In this document: in pieces, positions 1 through 7,166 of the stretch
How positions within the stretch are numbered: the stretch's first letter is position 1
How the letters are laid out: every line of letters begins with the position of its first letter
From: Stramonita haemastoma
Lineage: Eukaryota > Mollusca > Gastropoda > Neogastropoda > Muricidae
DNA length: 13,229 bases
Direction of reading: 5' to 3'
NCBI GenBank assembly: GCA_030674155.1
Contig: CM060320.1
Coordinates: forward strand, 37,948,908 to 37,962,136
Position numbers and translations under genes: made by a program
Notes under the pieces: model-generated
Seen by the model: only the letters and a program-made list of their open reading frames with translations
The model's database searches: none
What the model was told of the DNA's origin: nothing

Positions 1-178
1 TAGATGTTCTGCGTGCGTTCACACATGGGGCCTCGGTTTAAAGTCTCATCCGAAGGACTTTTGGGGAGAGTGGAGTCTGCACTGATGTTAACTCCAGGAA
101 AAAAAATCTCCTCGACCGGACTCGAACCCGGGTCGTCAAATTGCCAGCGCAATGTTCTGACCACTAAGCTATCAGTCA
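1..178 (-). mobile_element. SINE family I, copy A (tRNA-derived, cut by window edge)
   Basis: Reading the minus strand from about 178, this is a tRNA-like head followed by the family I body. The Pol III A box (TAGCTTAGTGG) lies at 161-171 and the B box (GGTTCGAGTCC) at 118-128. The body then reads through 'GTTAACATCAGTGCAGACTC' and 'CCTTCGGATGAGAC' towards position 1, where the element leaves the window, so its 3' half is not visible. Head and body match copies B, D and E elsewhere in the window, which is the main evidence that this is a repeat. It shares head variants (GCTGGCAATT, GAGTCCGG) with copy D, so A and D look like one subfamily. The tRNA resemblance is restricted to the head and this is not a functional tRNA gene. 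Confidence 0.85.
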
Positions 179-185
179 GAAACAC

Positions 186-404
<219 letters not shown>

Positions 405-497
405 GATTGAGAAAGAAAGAGACAGAGAGACAGAGAGAGAGAGACAGAGACAGAGATACAGACAGAGACAGAAAGACAGAGAGACAGAGACAGAGAG
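405..497. repeat. Purine-rich GAGACA/GACAGA degenerate repeat
   Basis: Imperfect tandem array of GAGA and GACAGA words immediately upstream (in element sense) of the lone tail at 295-404. It is almost free of T and probably derives from a (GACA)n or (GA)n microsatellite by point change. Confidence 0.9.
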
Positions 498-1137
498 TAT
501 TATTCTTGTGGCAGGCAAGTAAAATATAAAAAAACCAACAAAAAACCGACAATGTGGACGAGAAATGGCCGAAAGTTCGACGTGACAGGAACTGTTGAAG
601 TGCAGTCTTCCCCGTCCATTGCCCTAAAAAAAACACGTTGCATAGCCTAAAGAAAGAAAGAGAGATAAAAGGTAAAGCTATCAGGTGTTTTGCTGGTGAC
701 TTCTTCCGTGTGGAATGTTGTTTATTCAAAGGTGGCTGGTAAAGATCTGGGTGGGTAAGGGTGTTGGGTTGTTGTTTTTTTTCATTTTTGGTCTAGAATT
801 TCCAGGTTGATGAATGGGGAGATTTTGTGTGTATTCAGCCCCTTTTTTTCTGACGTTACCCATTCATTAAGGCAGCTAGCTGCTTTTCCGAGTCATGGGA
901 TGAATTAGGAAACAAAAGTTGTTTTATCATTAATATGATCATGGGCAAGACTTTGGCAGTAACATACTTCAAGAGGAAGCCATTCTCCGCTCTCCATGAC
1001 AAAGGCTAAGTCCCCTTATGTAGAAATTGCAATTTTTAGAGAGACTTCCTTGGATGAATGAAGTGGATTTAAGGAGACATTCTGGAAAACAATGTTCAGA
1101 TCCATTATCCAGCAAATTTTAGCTTCTGCACATTTGT
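498..1137. other. Unclassified DNA without a recognisable gene
   Basis: About 640 bp of mixed-composition sequence. Both strands have many stops and I find no exon-like frame with flanking splice signals. The only recognisable piece is a short fragment at 853-896 that resembles the distal part of the SINE at 7745-8012. Confidence 0.6.
853..896 (-). mobile_element. Fragment resembling distal part of SINE family III
   Basis: The plus strand reads CCATTCATTAAGGCAGCTAG and runs on into a CTGCTTTTCCG stretch. The SINE at 7745-8012 has CCATTTAGGTAGCTAGCAGC followed by TTTACG at 7789-7816. The shared word is a near-palindrome centred on AGCTAGCTGC. The match is about 35 bp with small gaps, enough to suggest common origin but not to set ends. 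Confidence 0.35.
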
Positions 1138-1140
1138 ATG

Positions 1141-1312
1141 CCAACGCACACACGCACACACACGCACACAACACACAACACACACCACAAACGCGCGCGC
1201 GCAAACACACGCGCACACACACACACAAACACATACAACACGCCACGCACGCATGTGGACGCACGCGCACGCGCGCGCGCGCACACACACACACACACAC
1301 ACAACACACGCA

Positions 1313-1376
<64 letters not shown>
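1141..1376. repeat. Compound (CA)n array with embedded (CG)n
   Basis: Array of CA repeats broken by single-base slips (AACA, CCACA) and by pure CG runs at about 1191-1202 and 1262-1282. Nearly the whole tract alternates purine and pyrimidine. It runs almost directly into the head of SINE copy B. Open frames of His-Thr or Cys-Val across it are repeat artefacts. Confidence 0.95.
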
Positions 1377-1380
1377 CAGG

Positions 1381-1727
1381 GTGGGGCGGAATATCCTAGT
1401 GGTCAGAACATTGCGCTCGCAATTTGACCACCGGGATTCGATTCCCGGTCGAGGGGATTTTTCCCCTAGAGTTAACATCAGTGCAGACTCCACTCTCCTC
1501 AAAAGCCCTTCGGATGAGAATATAAACCAAGGCCCCTAGTGCGAACGCACACAGAACGTCTAGTGCACACATAAACCATGTTCCGCTTTTCGAAAGAGTA
1601 GGCCATTGTGTGCCGGTGGGAACAGTTGACAAAATTTACAAAACTGCATACACACGGGGACTGAATGTAAACAAAAAGCACATGAGTGCTTATTCTATTG
1701 TTCTCGATATAAAACAATAAATGAAAT

Positions 1728-1730
<3 letters not shown>
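1381..1730 (+). mobile_element. SINE family I, copy B (full length)
   Basis: About 350 bp. The tRNA-like head at about 1386-1450 carries an A box (TATCCTAGTGG, near 1391-1401) and a B box (GGATTCGATTCC, 1434-1445). Next come the body words GTTAACATCAGTGCAGACTC and CCTTCGGATGAGA, which resemble a widespread metazoan SINE core (possibly the Meta-domain; this is from memory and unverified). The distal block from about 1601 contains GTGTGCCGGTGGGAACAG, then GGGGACTGAATGTAAAC, GTGCTTATTC and a terminal ATAAA-rich tail. A (CT)n microsatellite begins at the next base. Copy B shares the GCTCGCAAT head variant with E rather than A and D. I could not define a convincing target-site duplication because microsatellites flank both ends. 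Confidence 0.9.
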
Positions 1731-1813
<83 letters not shown>

Positions 1814-1830
1814 TCTCTCTCTCTCTCTCC
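1731..1830. repeat. (CT)n microsatellite
   Basis: About 100 bp of CT repeat beginning at the last base of SINE copy B, with a few slips (TTCTCC) near 1808-1813. Confidence 0.97.
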
Positions 1831-1837
1831 ACATACA

Positions 1838-1847
1838 TCACACACCA

Positions 1848-1901
<54 letters not shown>

Positions 1902-1921
1902 CACAAAACACACACACACAC
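1838..1921. repeat. (CA)n microsatellite
   Basis: CA repeat with a few slips (CACCACCACA at the start, ACACAAAACA near the end). It follows the (CT)n tract after a short spacer, making a compound tail to SINE copy B. Confidence 0.95.
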
Positions 1922-2081
1922 CATATCAAGATATATATCAAGGCTAACCTACTTTAGGGACACAAGGGAGGGGAAACATAAAAAAAAAAGAAGATAAAAG
2001 CGAAGGTGAAGATGGTTCCTTTGAACCAACCTAGTGCACATTAAATTTTTATGGGTATTTTAGCGGTAGAGGGAGACTTAC

Positions 2082-2144
2082 CATACAGATGGCGGGCGTG
2101 TCCTTTTCATCCTCAGTCATGATGGGATACTTACAGCAGATGCA
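2082..2144 (-). CDS. Candidate 63-bp internal exon (unidentified protein)
   Basis: On the minus strand a 63-bp block is bounded by a good acceptor (CCTTTTACAG, 2145-2154) and a consensus donor (GTAAGT, 2076-2081). It is a multiple of three and is open in only one phase. The other two phases hit TAA or TGA inside the block. In the open phase it reads CICCKYPIMT followed by EDEKDTPAICM, an acidic, cysteine-containing peptide with no repeat character. Both junctions would be phase 0. The Cys-x-Cys-Cys start could be part of a zinc-binding module, but I do not recognise the protein and no partner exon is visible in the window. A second GTAAGT lies inside the block, which could act as an alternative donor or shows that such matches arise by chance here. 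Confidence 0.35.
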
Positions 2145-2211
2145 CTGTAAAAGGTTTACCCAACATAAGACACACATGCATACACACGCAAGTATGAGTG
2201 CGCGCGCGTAT

Positions 2212-2322
<111 letters not shown>

Positions 2323-2325
2323 CAC

Positions 2326-2495
2326 ACATCTTGCGCACACGTTAAATCCTGTTCCGCCTTTCGTAAGAGTAGGCCATCGTGTGCCGGTGGGAACAGATGA
2401 CATTTACAATATTGCATACACACGGGGACTGGATGTAAAAAAGCACAAGAGTGCTTATTCCATTATCCTCGATATAAAAGAATAAATCAAATCAC
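2326..2495 (+). mobile_element. SINE family I, copy C (5'-truncated)
   Basis: Contains only the distal half of family I. It starts at CATCTTGCGCACACGTTAAA and passes through TAGGCCATCGTGTGCCGGTG and GGGGACTGGATGTAAAAAAG to the ATAAA-type tail. The tRNA-like head and first half of the body are missing and the 5' end abuts a compound microsatellite. It differs from the matching part of copy D at only a handful of positions and lies in opposite orientation to it. Confidence 0.88.
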
Positions 2496-2651
2496 ATTAA
2501 ATCTCTCTGTGGAAGTGAACTGTTGCATTAGTGGAGAGACGTGTGCTATTACCTCCTCTCTTGCATGTATGCAGATTGCTTTGAACTGAAGTGATGTTAG
2601 TGTTTGATGGCAGTACATTTGTCATGCTATCTAGTGCACCTCAGTTCATAT

Positions 2652-2995
2652 TGATTTATTCTTTTTTTCTTTGATATCGAGGATAATGGAATAAGCACTC
2701 TTGTGCTTTTTTACATCCAGTCCCCGTGTGTATGTATTTTGTAAATGTCATCTGTTCCCAACCGGCACAAGATGGCCTACTCTTACGAAAAGCGGAACAG
2801 GATGTAACGTGTGCGCAAGATGTTCTGCGTGCGTTCGCACACGGGGCCTCGATTTAAAGTGTCATCCGATGGACTTTGGGGGAGAGTTGAGTCAGCACTG
2901 ATGTTAACTCCAGGAGAAAAACCTCCTCGACCGGACTCGAACCCGGGTCGTCAAATTGCCAGCGCAATGTTCTGACCACTAGGCTATCCGTCCCC
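2652..2995 (-). mobile_element. SINE family I, copy D (full length)
   Basis: Minus-strand copy with all parts: A box (TAGCCTAGTGG) at 2976-2986, B box (GGTTCGAGTCC) at 2933-2943, the body with GTTAACATCAGTGCTGACTC and CATCGGATGACAC, the distal block with GTGCCGGTTGGGAACAG, and a tail whose A-rich end carries an extra AAAGAAAAAAAG stretch. It inserts immediately next to the 5' end of the LINE relic at 3001. CATAT occurs on both sides (2647-2651 and 2995-2999) but is too short to claim as a target-site duplication. Confidence 0.9.
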
Positions 2996-3042
2996 ATATC
3001 AGTAGTGTGTGTGGCCGCTTTCTGCTGGCACCCATTGGTTTT

Positions 3043-3282
3043 ATGTTGGAAAGGGCCAAAAGGAAGCTGGCTGCTGGTATGGCCATTTTCAAACCTACCC
3101 GCTCAGTGGACGGTATTTTGCTTGGTTTTCTGCTCCCCTATCTGTTGTGGGGTGGCGTTTTATCAAAATGTGGGGACATTGATTTTGTAGGGGATGACTT
3201 CTCTAGGCATGTTAGAGACATCAGAAAGAGCCTAACACAGCACCTGAAAAAGGCCGACAAGATGGCAAGAAAACCACTATGA
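3043..3282 (+). pseudogene. LINE N-terminal segment with degenerate 2A-like motif
   Basis: The frame is open upstream to the SINE boundary, but the first ATG is at 3043, giving 79 residues to the TGA... stop region at 3283. The first 20 residues are basic (MLERAKRKLAAG). A strongly hydrophobic stretch (about 24-42, GILLGFLLPYLLWGGVLSKC) runs straight into CGDIDFVGDD. In intact LINEs of several invertebrates a 2A-like recoding peptide, with C-terminal pattern D-x-E-x-N-P-G-P, sits near the ORF N-terminus after such a hydrophobic leader. Here CGDI is kept, E is replaced by D, and the NPGP box is lost, so ribosome skipping is not expected. The C-terminal part (HVRDIRKSLTQHLKKADKMA) is charged and possibly helical. 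The alternative is a chance 79-codon frame or an exon of an unknown gene. Order and strand next to the endonuclease favour the LINE reading. Confidence 0.5.
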
Positions 3283-3688
3283 TATTTAATTATCTGTTAG
3301 TTGACAGTAAAAAGTTCACTGTAAATGATGATGACCAGCTCATAGAGATGGGGTAGAGAGTGAGGGAGGGAGGGGAGAGAGAGAGAGAGAGAGATACAGA
3401 CAGACAGACAGCCAAGCAATCCAAAAATACTCTGGGGCTATTTATGGAAGGGGATGTAAATTCTAATGCTTTACCAGTTTTTGCTTTTTTTAAAACTGCC
3501 TCTGTGCCTACACATAAATTGTGTAGGACAGAGAGGGTTTGGTATTTGTCATACGTAAACAGGATCTCATGTGCATGAGGGCGTGACAGGAGTGTGTCAA
3601 AAAGATAGATTGTCATATCATTTAGTTCGTAATGACATTGTAAATACAGTTGTTCGTAGCAAAAAGTTAAATCATCTTTTTGTCTTAG

Positions 3689-4225
3689 GATGTTAAAGGA
3701 TGTTTAAGTTATCAGGTACAGGGTCTGATTCTCTCACAAGCTCCGAAGATGTTTTGTGTTTTATTCAAACTTTTATTGAAGAATTCATTCCTGATCTTTT
3801 TTTCTGACTATATTAGTGTATGTTTTGTTATGAAATTTCCACGACGCAAGGGAGACAATTGAGTGGCTGTGTAGCCTATGTCTGATTAAAAGGAATTAGC
3901 GTCATACTTGAGAGAGGTAGACAGTAATTCTTGTAATTTTTGTGTGTTCATCATTAACAAAGTATTATTTGGTACTGTGACATATACATTACACATTCTA
4001 TTTTGTTGTGTTCCTCAAAAAAATGGTTCTCCGCTTTATTTCAGTTTTGATTGCTTGGATGGAATTACGTCACGTTTAAGAATATTTGACTGATTACTTG
4101 TTGACAAGGATGATGTGTTTGTGTTGTTATGTGGTAATCTGAACACAAGGATTTCAAATGTTTCATACCATTTTCACGAAGTTATAGCAACAATATTGCA
4201 TAGTTTCAGTATACCAGACATCTAG
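3689..4225 (+). pseudogene. LINE endonuclease domain, proximal part (broken)
   Basis: Consecutive frames give DVKGC (3689-), then SSEDVLCFIQTFIEEF and IPDLFF to a stop at 3805, then DYISVCFVMKFPRRKGDN after a frame change at 3806. From 3911 there is one long frame: REVDSN, NKVLFGT, VPQKNGSPLYFSFD, DGITSRLRIFD, an in-frame TGA at 4091, then DKDDVFVLLCGNLNTRI. The last peptide corresponds to the conserved GDFN strand of APE-type endonucleases, with Asp-Phe changed to Asn-Leu. The VP.xxSPxY motif and its distance to GDFN fit LINE endonucleases. At least two frameshifts and several stops rule out activity. Confidence 0.7.
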
Positions 4226-4313
4226 CAAGCTCCGGTAGATGCTTTTGTGATAATTTTTTCAATGGTGAAGATAAAGTTTTACAAAACAACTGTAATGTTT
4301 TGGATTGTACATT

Positions 4314-4644
4314 TCAGATGGAATGTGTTATGGCAATCGTCATGATTGCTACGCATAAATTACATCTGATATGGACACGGGTGCAGTGTGAATTATTACT
4401 CTTTTGATGTCTTGTTCTGATTTATGTTGTTGTTGTGTGTGTGGGGGGGGGGGGGTTGTTGTTTTTTAGAGAGAGAGATGTATGTAAGCAGAATGTATGT
4501 GAGCCATTTGCCTTTGAACATGATCCTGTTACAGTCTGTTTCAACTGTTTGGAAGATTTGCATGTTAATGCTTTTGATGCAGAATGGTTGAAAATTGCTA
4601 GGAATGAAAGTGAAGTTCATGTCATTCGTGATGATACAAAATAA
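4314..4644 (+). pseudogene. LINE endonuclease domain, distal part (broken)
   Basis: The frame starting at 4314 reads SDGMCYGNRHDCYA, stop, ITSDMDTGA, stop, IITLLMSCSDL, which fits the distal endonuclease pattern 'NGM.YGD ... YT.IS..G.SVNDYF..S.DL'. A GT-rich G13 insertion at 4435-4460 then shifts frame, and 4489-4644 continues as NVCEPFAFEHDPVTVCFN and CLEDLHVNAFDAEWLKIA to a TAA. FEHDPV stands where the catalytic S-D-H-x-P motif is expected, so the key Asp-His pair is scrambled. The remaining residues match the start of the linker towards a reverse transcriptase, which is missing. Confidence 0.62.
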
Positions 4645-4680
4645 GCAATATAAAGAAATTGAGTTCTGAAATCAATCATC

Positions 4681-4756
4681 GGGGACTGGATGTAAAAAAA
4701 AAAAAAAAAAGCACATGGAGTGCTTATTCATTATCCTCGAAATAAAAGAAATTGAT
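4681..4756 (+). mobile_element. Lone SINE family I 3' tail
   Basis: Starts at GGGGACTGGATG, has an expanded A17 run, then GCACATGGAGTGCTTATTC, ATTATCCTCGA and AATAAAAGAAATTGA. This is the final 75 bp of family I with nothing upstream. It begins about 36 bp after the last coding trace of the LINE relic and is followed directly by a compound microsatellite. Confidence 0.8.
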
Positions 4757-4928
4757 TTGTCTGTCTGTCTCTCGTGTGGTGGTGGTGGTGGTGGTGGTGG
4801 TGGTGGTGGTGGTGGTGGTGGTGGTGGTGGTGGTGGTGGTGTGGTGGTGGTGGTGGTGGTGGTGTGTGTGTGTGTGTGTGTTCATGCGTGGTGTGTGTGT
4901 GTGTGTGTAAATGTGTGTATTTGTGTGT

Positions 4929-4988
<60 letters not shown>
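4757..4988. repeat. Compound microsatellite (GTCT)n(GGT)n(GT)n
   Basis: A short GTCT stretch, then (GGT)n at about 4777-4863 with one slip, then (GT)n with interruptions (TTCATGCGTGG, AAATGTGTGTATTT, GCGTGTGCG) to 4988. It bridges a lone SINE tail and the head of the composite SINE at 4999, both on the plus strand. Poly-Gly, poly-Trp and poly-Val frames are artefacts. Confidence 0.95.
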
Positions 4989-4998
4989 TGTGAGCCTT

Positions 4999-5250
4999 AG
5001 TGGGCGGGATAACTAAGTGGTCAGAGCAGTCGCTTTCCCCAAGTAAAGTTAAGCAGCATGGTGCGTGGTTACCAGTTGGATGGGTGACCGTTTGCGCGCC
5101 TTGGCTTCAGTGCAGCTCCCCCGGTTCACCCAGCTGTAAATGGGCACCTGCCCTCTTTAGAGTCCGGGAAGGCAAAGCAGCGGGGTAGAGATGGGCGCCG
5201 TCCTCAATATGCTGGCCCCTATAGAAGCTCAAATTCAAAATAATTATCTC
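4999..5250 (+). mobile_element. Composite SINE (family II): tRNA 5' half fused to 5S rRNA promoter
   Basis: The first 40 bp (GGGCGGGATAACTAAGTGG, then TCAGAGC) match the 5' half of the tRNA-like head in the element at 11640-12034, including an A box (TAACTAAGTGG). No tRNA B box follows. Instead 5046-5090 resembles the internal control region of 5S rRNA: AAGTTAAGCAG (5046-5056, box A), GGTTACCAG, and TTGGATGGGTGACCG (5076-5090, box C). The box A to box C distance of 30 nt equals that in animal 5S rRNA. The body continues with GGTTCACCCAGCTGTAAATG, GAGATGGGCGCCGTCCTC and a fading A-rich end near 5230-5250. It is not a 5S gene, because the 5' and 3' 5S segments are absent. Confidence 0.72.
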
Positions 5251-5592
5251 TAAAGCAGAGAAATTCCAGTGGGTTATAAGCCATATATAAGAACAAAAAC
5301 CACGTAAAAAAGTATTATCAATATAGCACAAAATAGGTTCTGAACATCAGCACGCACATACCACAGTATAAAGAGCACCTACAAGTCAGCAATATCTCAG
5401 CCAGTTGTATACAAACATTAGTGTGCGCACCAATCCACGATCCTACAATGTGCACTGCTTCTAGTGGACGAAAGACAACTCCAGTACATGATTACGTAAA
5501 TACTCAGAGGCCGCTTACGTCCCCTGAAAAGCTTTCCCAAGGGAATTAGAATAATCAGAATATGCTCCCCCCCTCCTCTCAATCTAGCCTTT
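5251..5592. other. Unclassified DNA, no gene seen
   Basis: About 340 bp of mid-AT sequence with stops in all frames, no splice-bounded open block and no similarity to the other repeats in the window that I can see. Confidence 0.6.
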
Positions 5593-5599
5593 AGGTTAC

Positions 5600-5880
5600 A
5601 CACACCAGACATACGCACACACACGCACGCACGCACACGCACGTGCACTCACGTACGCACGCACACTCACGCACGCACATACATACCCGCACGCACACAC
5701 ACACATGCATGCACGCACACTCACGCATGCACGCACACACATACATACACGCACGCACACACACATGCATGCACGCACGCACGTACGCACACACACACAT
5801 ACACACGCAAACACACACACACGCACGAACGCACATGCACACCACTACCACTACCACCACCACCACCATCACCACCACAC
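5600..5880. repeat. Compound CA/CG/CATG array with 54-60 bp higher-order period, then (CCA)n
   Basis: Alternating purine-pyrimidine array built of CACA, CGCA, CATG and CGTA words. A longer unit beginning GCACGCACACTCACGCA starts at 5657 and again at 5711, with a degenerate third start at 5771, giving periods of 54 and 60 bp. It ends in a CCA/CTA trinucleotide stretch (5841-5880). Confidence 0.88.
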
Positions 5881-5908
5881 ATGAAGCAAACGGACAGAAA
5901 CACACATA

Positions 5909-5992
5909 ATTGAATGAATAATCTTTGAATAAATAATCTTTATTTTTCAAGGGTTACAGAGTAAGCATTACATACTTTTTTTCATCCGGCCC
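5909..5992 (-). mobile_element. Lone SINE-type 3' tail
   Basis: On the minus strand it starts at GGGCCGGATGAAAAAAAG, then ATGCTTACTCTGTAACCC, TTGAAAAATAAAGATT, and ends in a short internal repeat of TTATTCAAAGATTATTC. It is closest to the lone tail at 295-404 and related to the family I 3' end. No body precedes it, and it is followed on its own strand by GT-rich and GTG-rich simple sequence. Confidence 0.62.
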
Positions 5993-6153
5993 TTGCCCTG
6001 ATCAGGGAATAAAGCTAAGAACCCCCCTCCCTATCCTTACATACCAGCATCACCAACAACAGCAGTTCAACGAATATTTTAAAAGAAGAAAAATGGGATA
6101 CATTCAACAAAACGCGTCATCCTAACTGAATACATGATAACTATGTAAACAAA

Positions 6154-6262
<109 letters not shown>

Positions 6263-6456
6263 GCGGGTAAACAAGCAAAGTAGGCATAAAAGGGGAAAAA
6301 AACAGATTAAAAAAAACAAAACATAAAAACCCTTTAAACACAAAAAGCTACGTGAAAACACATCTCTATATTCAAATGGTAAGAATACAATTTGAATCCA
6401 ACATAACAACCAAAACACTCCTCTCCGTAACAAGTCTAGGATAGAATATGTGAAGG

Positions 6457-6500
6457 TGGAAGTTGGAAGGGAAAGGAAAGGGAAAAGAAAGGAAAGGAAA

Positions 6501-6583
<83 letters not shown>

Positions 6584-6718
6584 AGAGAGACAGAGACAGA
6601 AGACAGACAGAAAACAGAGAGACAGAAGGGCAGACAGAAGCAGAGACAGACGGAGACAGAGACAGAGACAGACGAGACAGACAGACAGACAGAGACACAG
6701 ACACAAAGAGAGACAGAT
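6457..6718. repeat. Polypurine tract: (GGAAA)n, (GA)n, GACAGA-rich
   Basis: GGAAA repeats at about 6468-6505, a pure (GA)n at 6505-6580, then GACAGA-type words to 6718. It lies directly downstream, in minus-strand sense, of the lone tail at 6721-6797. Confidence 0.93.
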
Positions 6719-6720
6719 CA

Positions 6721-6797
6721 AATAAAAAAAAATCAAATCATTTTATTTTGAGGATAATTGATAAGCATTCATGTGCATTTTTACACCAGTCCCGCCC
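6721..6797 (-). mobile_element. Lone SINE family I 3' tail
   Basis: On the minus strand it reads GGGCGGGACTGGTGTAAAAA, TGCACATGAATGCTTATC, AATTATCCTCAAAATAAAA and an A-rich end. It is clearly the family I tail with small changes, no body upstream and a CT/CTGT-rich tract downstream. Confidence 0.75.
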
Positions 6798-6887
6798 TTG
6801 TTAAGAATACATCATGAGAAAAAACAAAATAAAACAAAATCTAGACAACCAAATACAACAACAACCACCAAACAAAGAGACATATAA

Positions 6888-6907
6888 GACGAGAAGAGAA
6901 GAAGAGA

Positions 6908-6960
<53 letters not shown>

Positions 6961-7019
6961 TAGAGAGAGAGAGAAGAGTAGAGAGAGAGAAGAGAAGAGG
7001 GAGAGAGAGAGAGAGAAGT

Positions 7020-7053
<34 letters not shown>

Positions 7054-7074
7054 AGAGAAGAGAAGAGACAGAAG

Positions 7075-7107
<33 letters not shown>

Positions 7108-7166
7108 TGAGGAGAAGAGAGAGAGAGAGAGAGAGGAGAGAGAAAAAAAAAGACAGAGGGAAATAG
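6888..7166. repeat. Long GA-rich polypurine tract
   Basis: About 280 bp made of GAGA, AGAAGAG and GAAGAGAAG words with very few pyrimidines (isolated T near 6961, 6979, 7020 and 7108). Repeated slips rather than a pure dinucleotide suggest an old expanded (GA)n. The Ser-Leu frame on the other strand is an artefact. Confidence 0.93.

Larger units (their letters stand above)
3004..4644 (+). mobile_element. Degenerate APE-type LINE (N-terminus and endonuclease, no RT)
   Basis: Non-LTR retrotransposon relic recognised by translation in shifting plus-strand frames. In order it contains a hydrophobic N-terminal segment with a 2A-like motif (3043-3282), a badly decayed linker containing a (GA)n/(GACA)n insertion near 3376-3412, and an APE-like endonuclease spread over 3689-4644. 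Landmark peptides in the right order are DVKGC, IQTFIEEFIPDLF, KVLFGT, SPLYFSFD, LLCGNLNTRI, NGMCYGN-like and HDPV. No reverse transcriptase motif follows, and the relic ends just before a lone SINE tail at 4681. Several stops and frameshifts and a G13 run at 4443-4455 show it is dead. The clade (CR1, L2 or a relative) cannot be set without the RT. Confidence 0.72.

Noticed and set aside
2647..2999. CATAT target-site duplication around SINE copy D
   Set aside because: Five bases, AT-rich, and the exact tail end is uncertain; likely by chance.
3005..3190. Alternative frame reading over the LINE N-terminus
   Set aside because: It overlaps the frame that contains CGDID and has no motif; the start is GTG, not ATG.
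5041..5100. Functional 5S rRNA gene
   Set aside because: Only the internal promoter region resembles 5S. The 5' and 3' stems and a T-run terminator are absent.
5418..5648. 76-codon minus-strand frame
   Set aside because: Half of it is repeat-derived and the rest has no recognisable motif or splice signals.
5600..5880. CRISPR array
   Set aside because: The repeated words are low-complexity CA/CG with no unique spacers of constant length.
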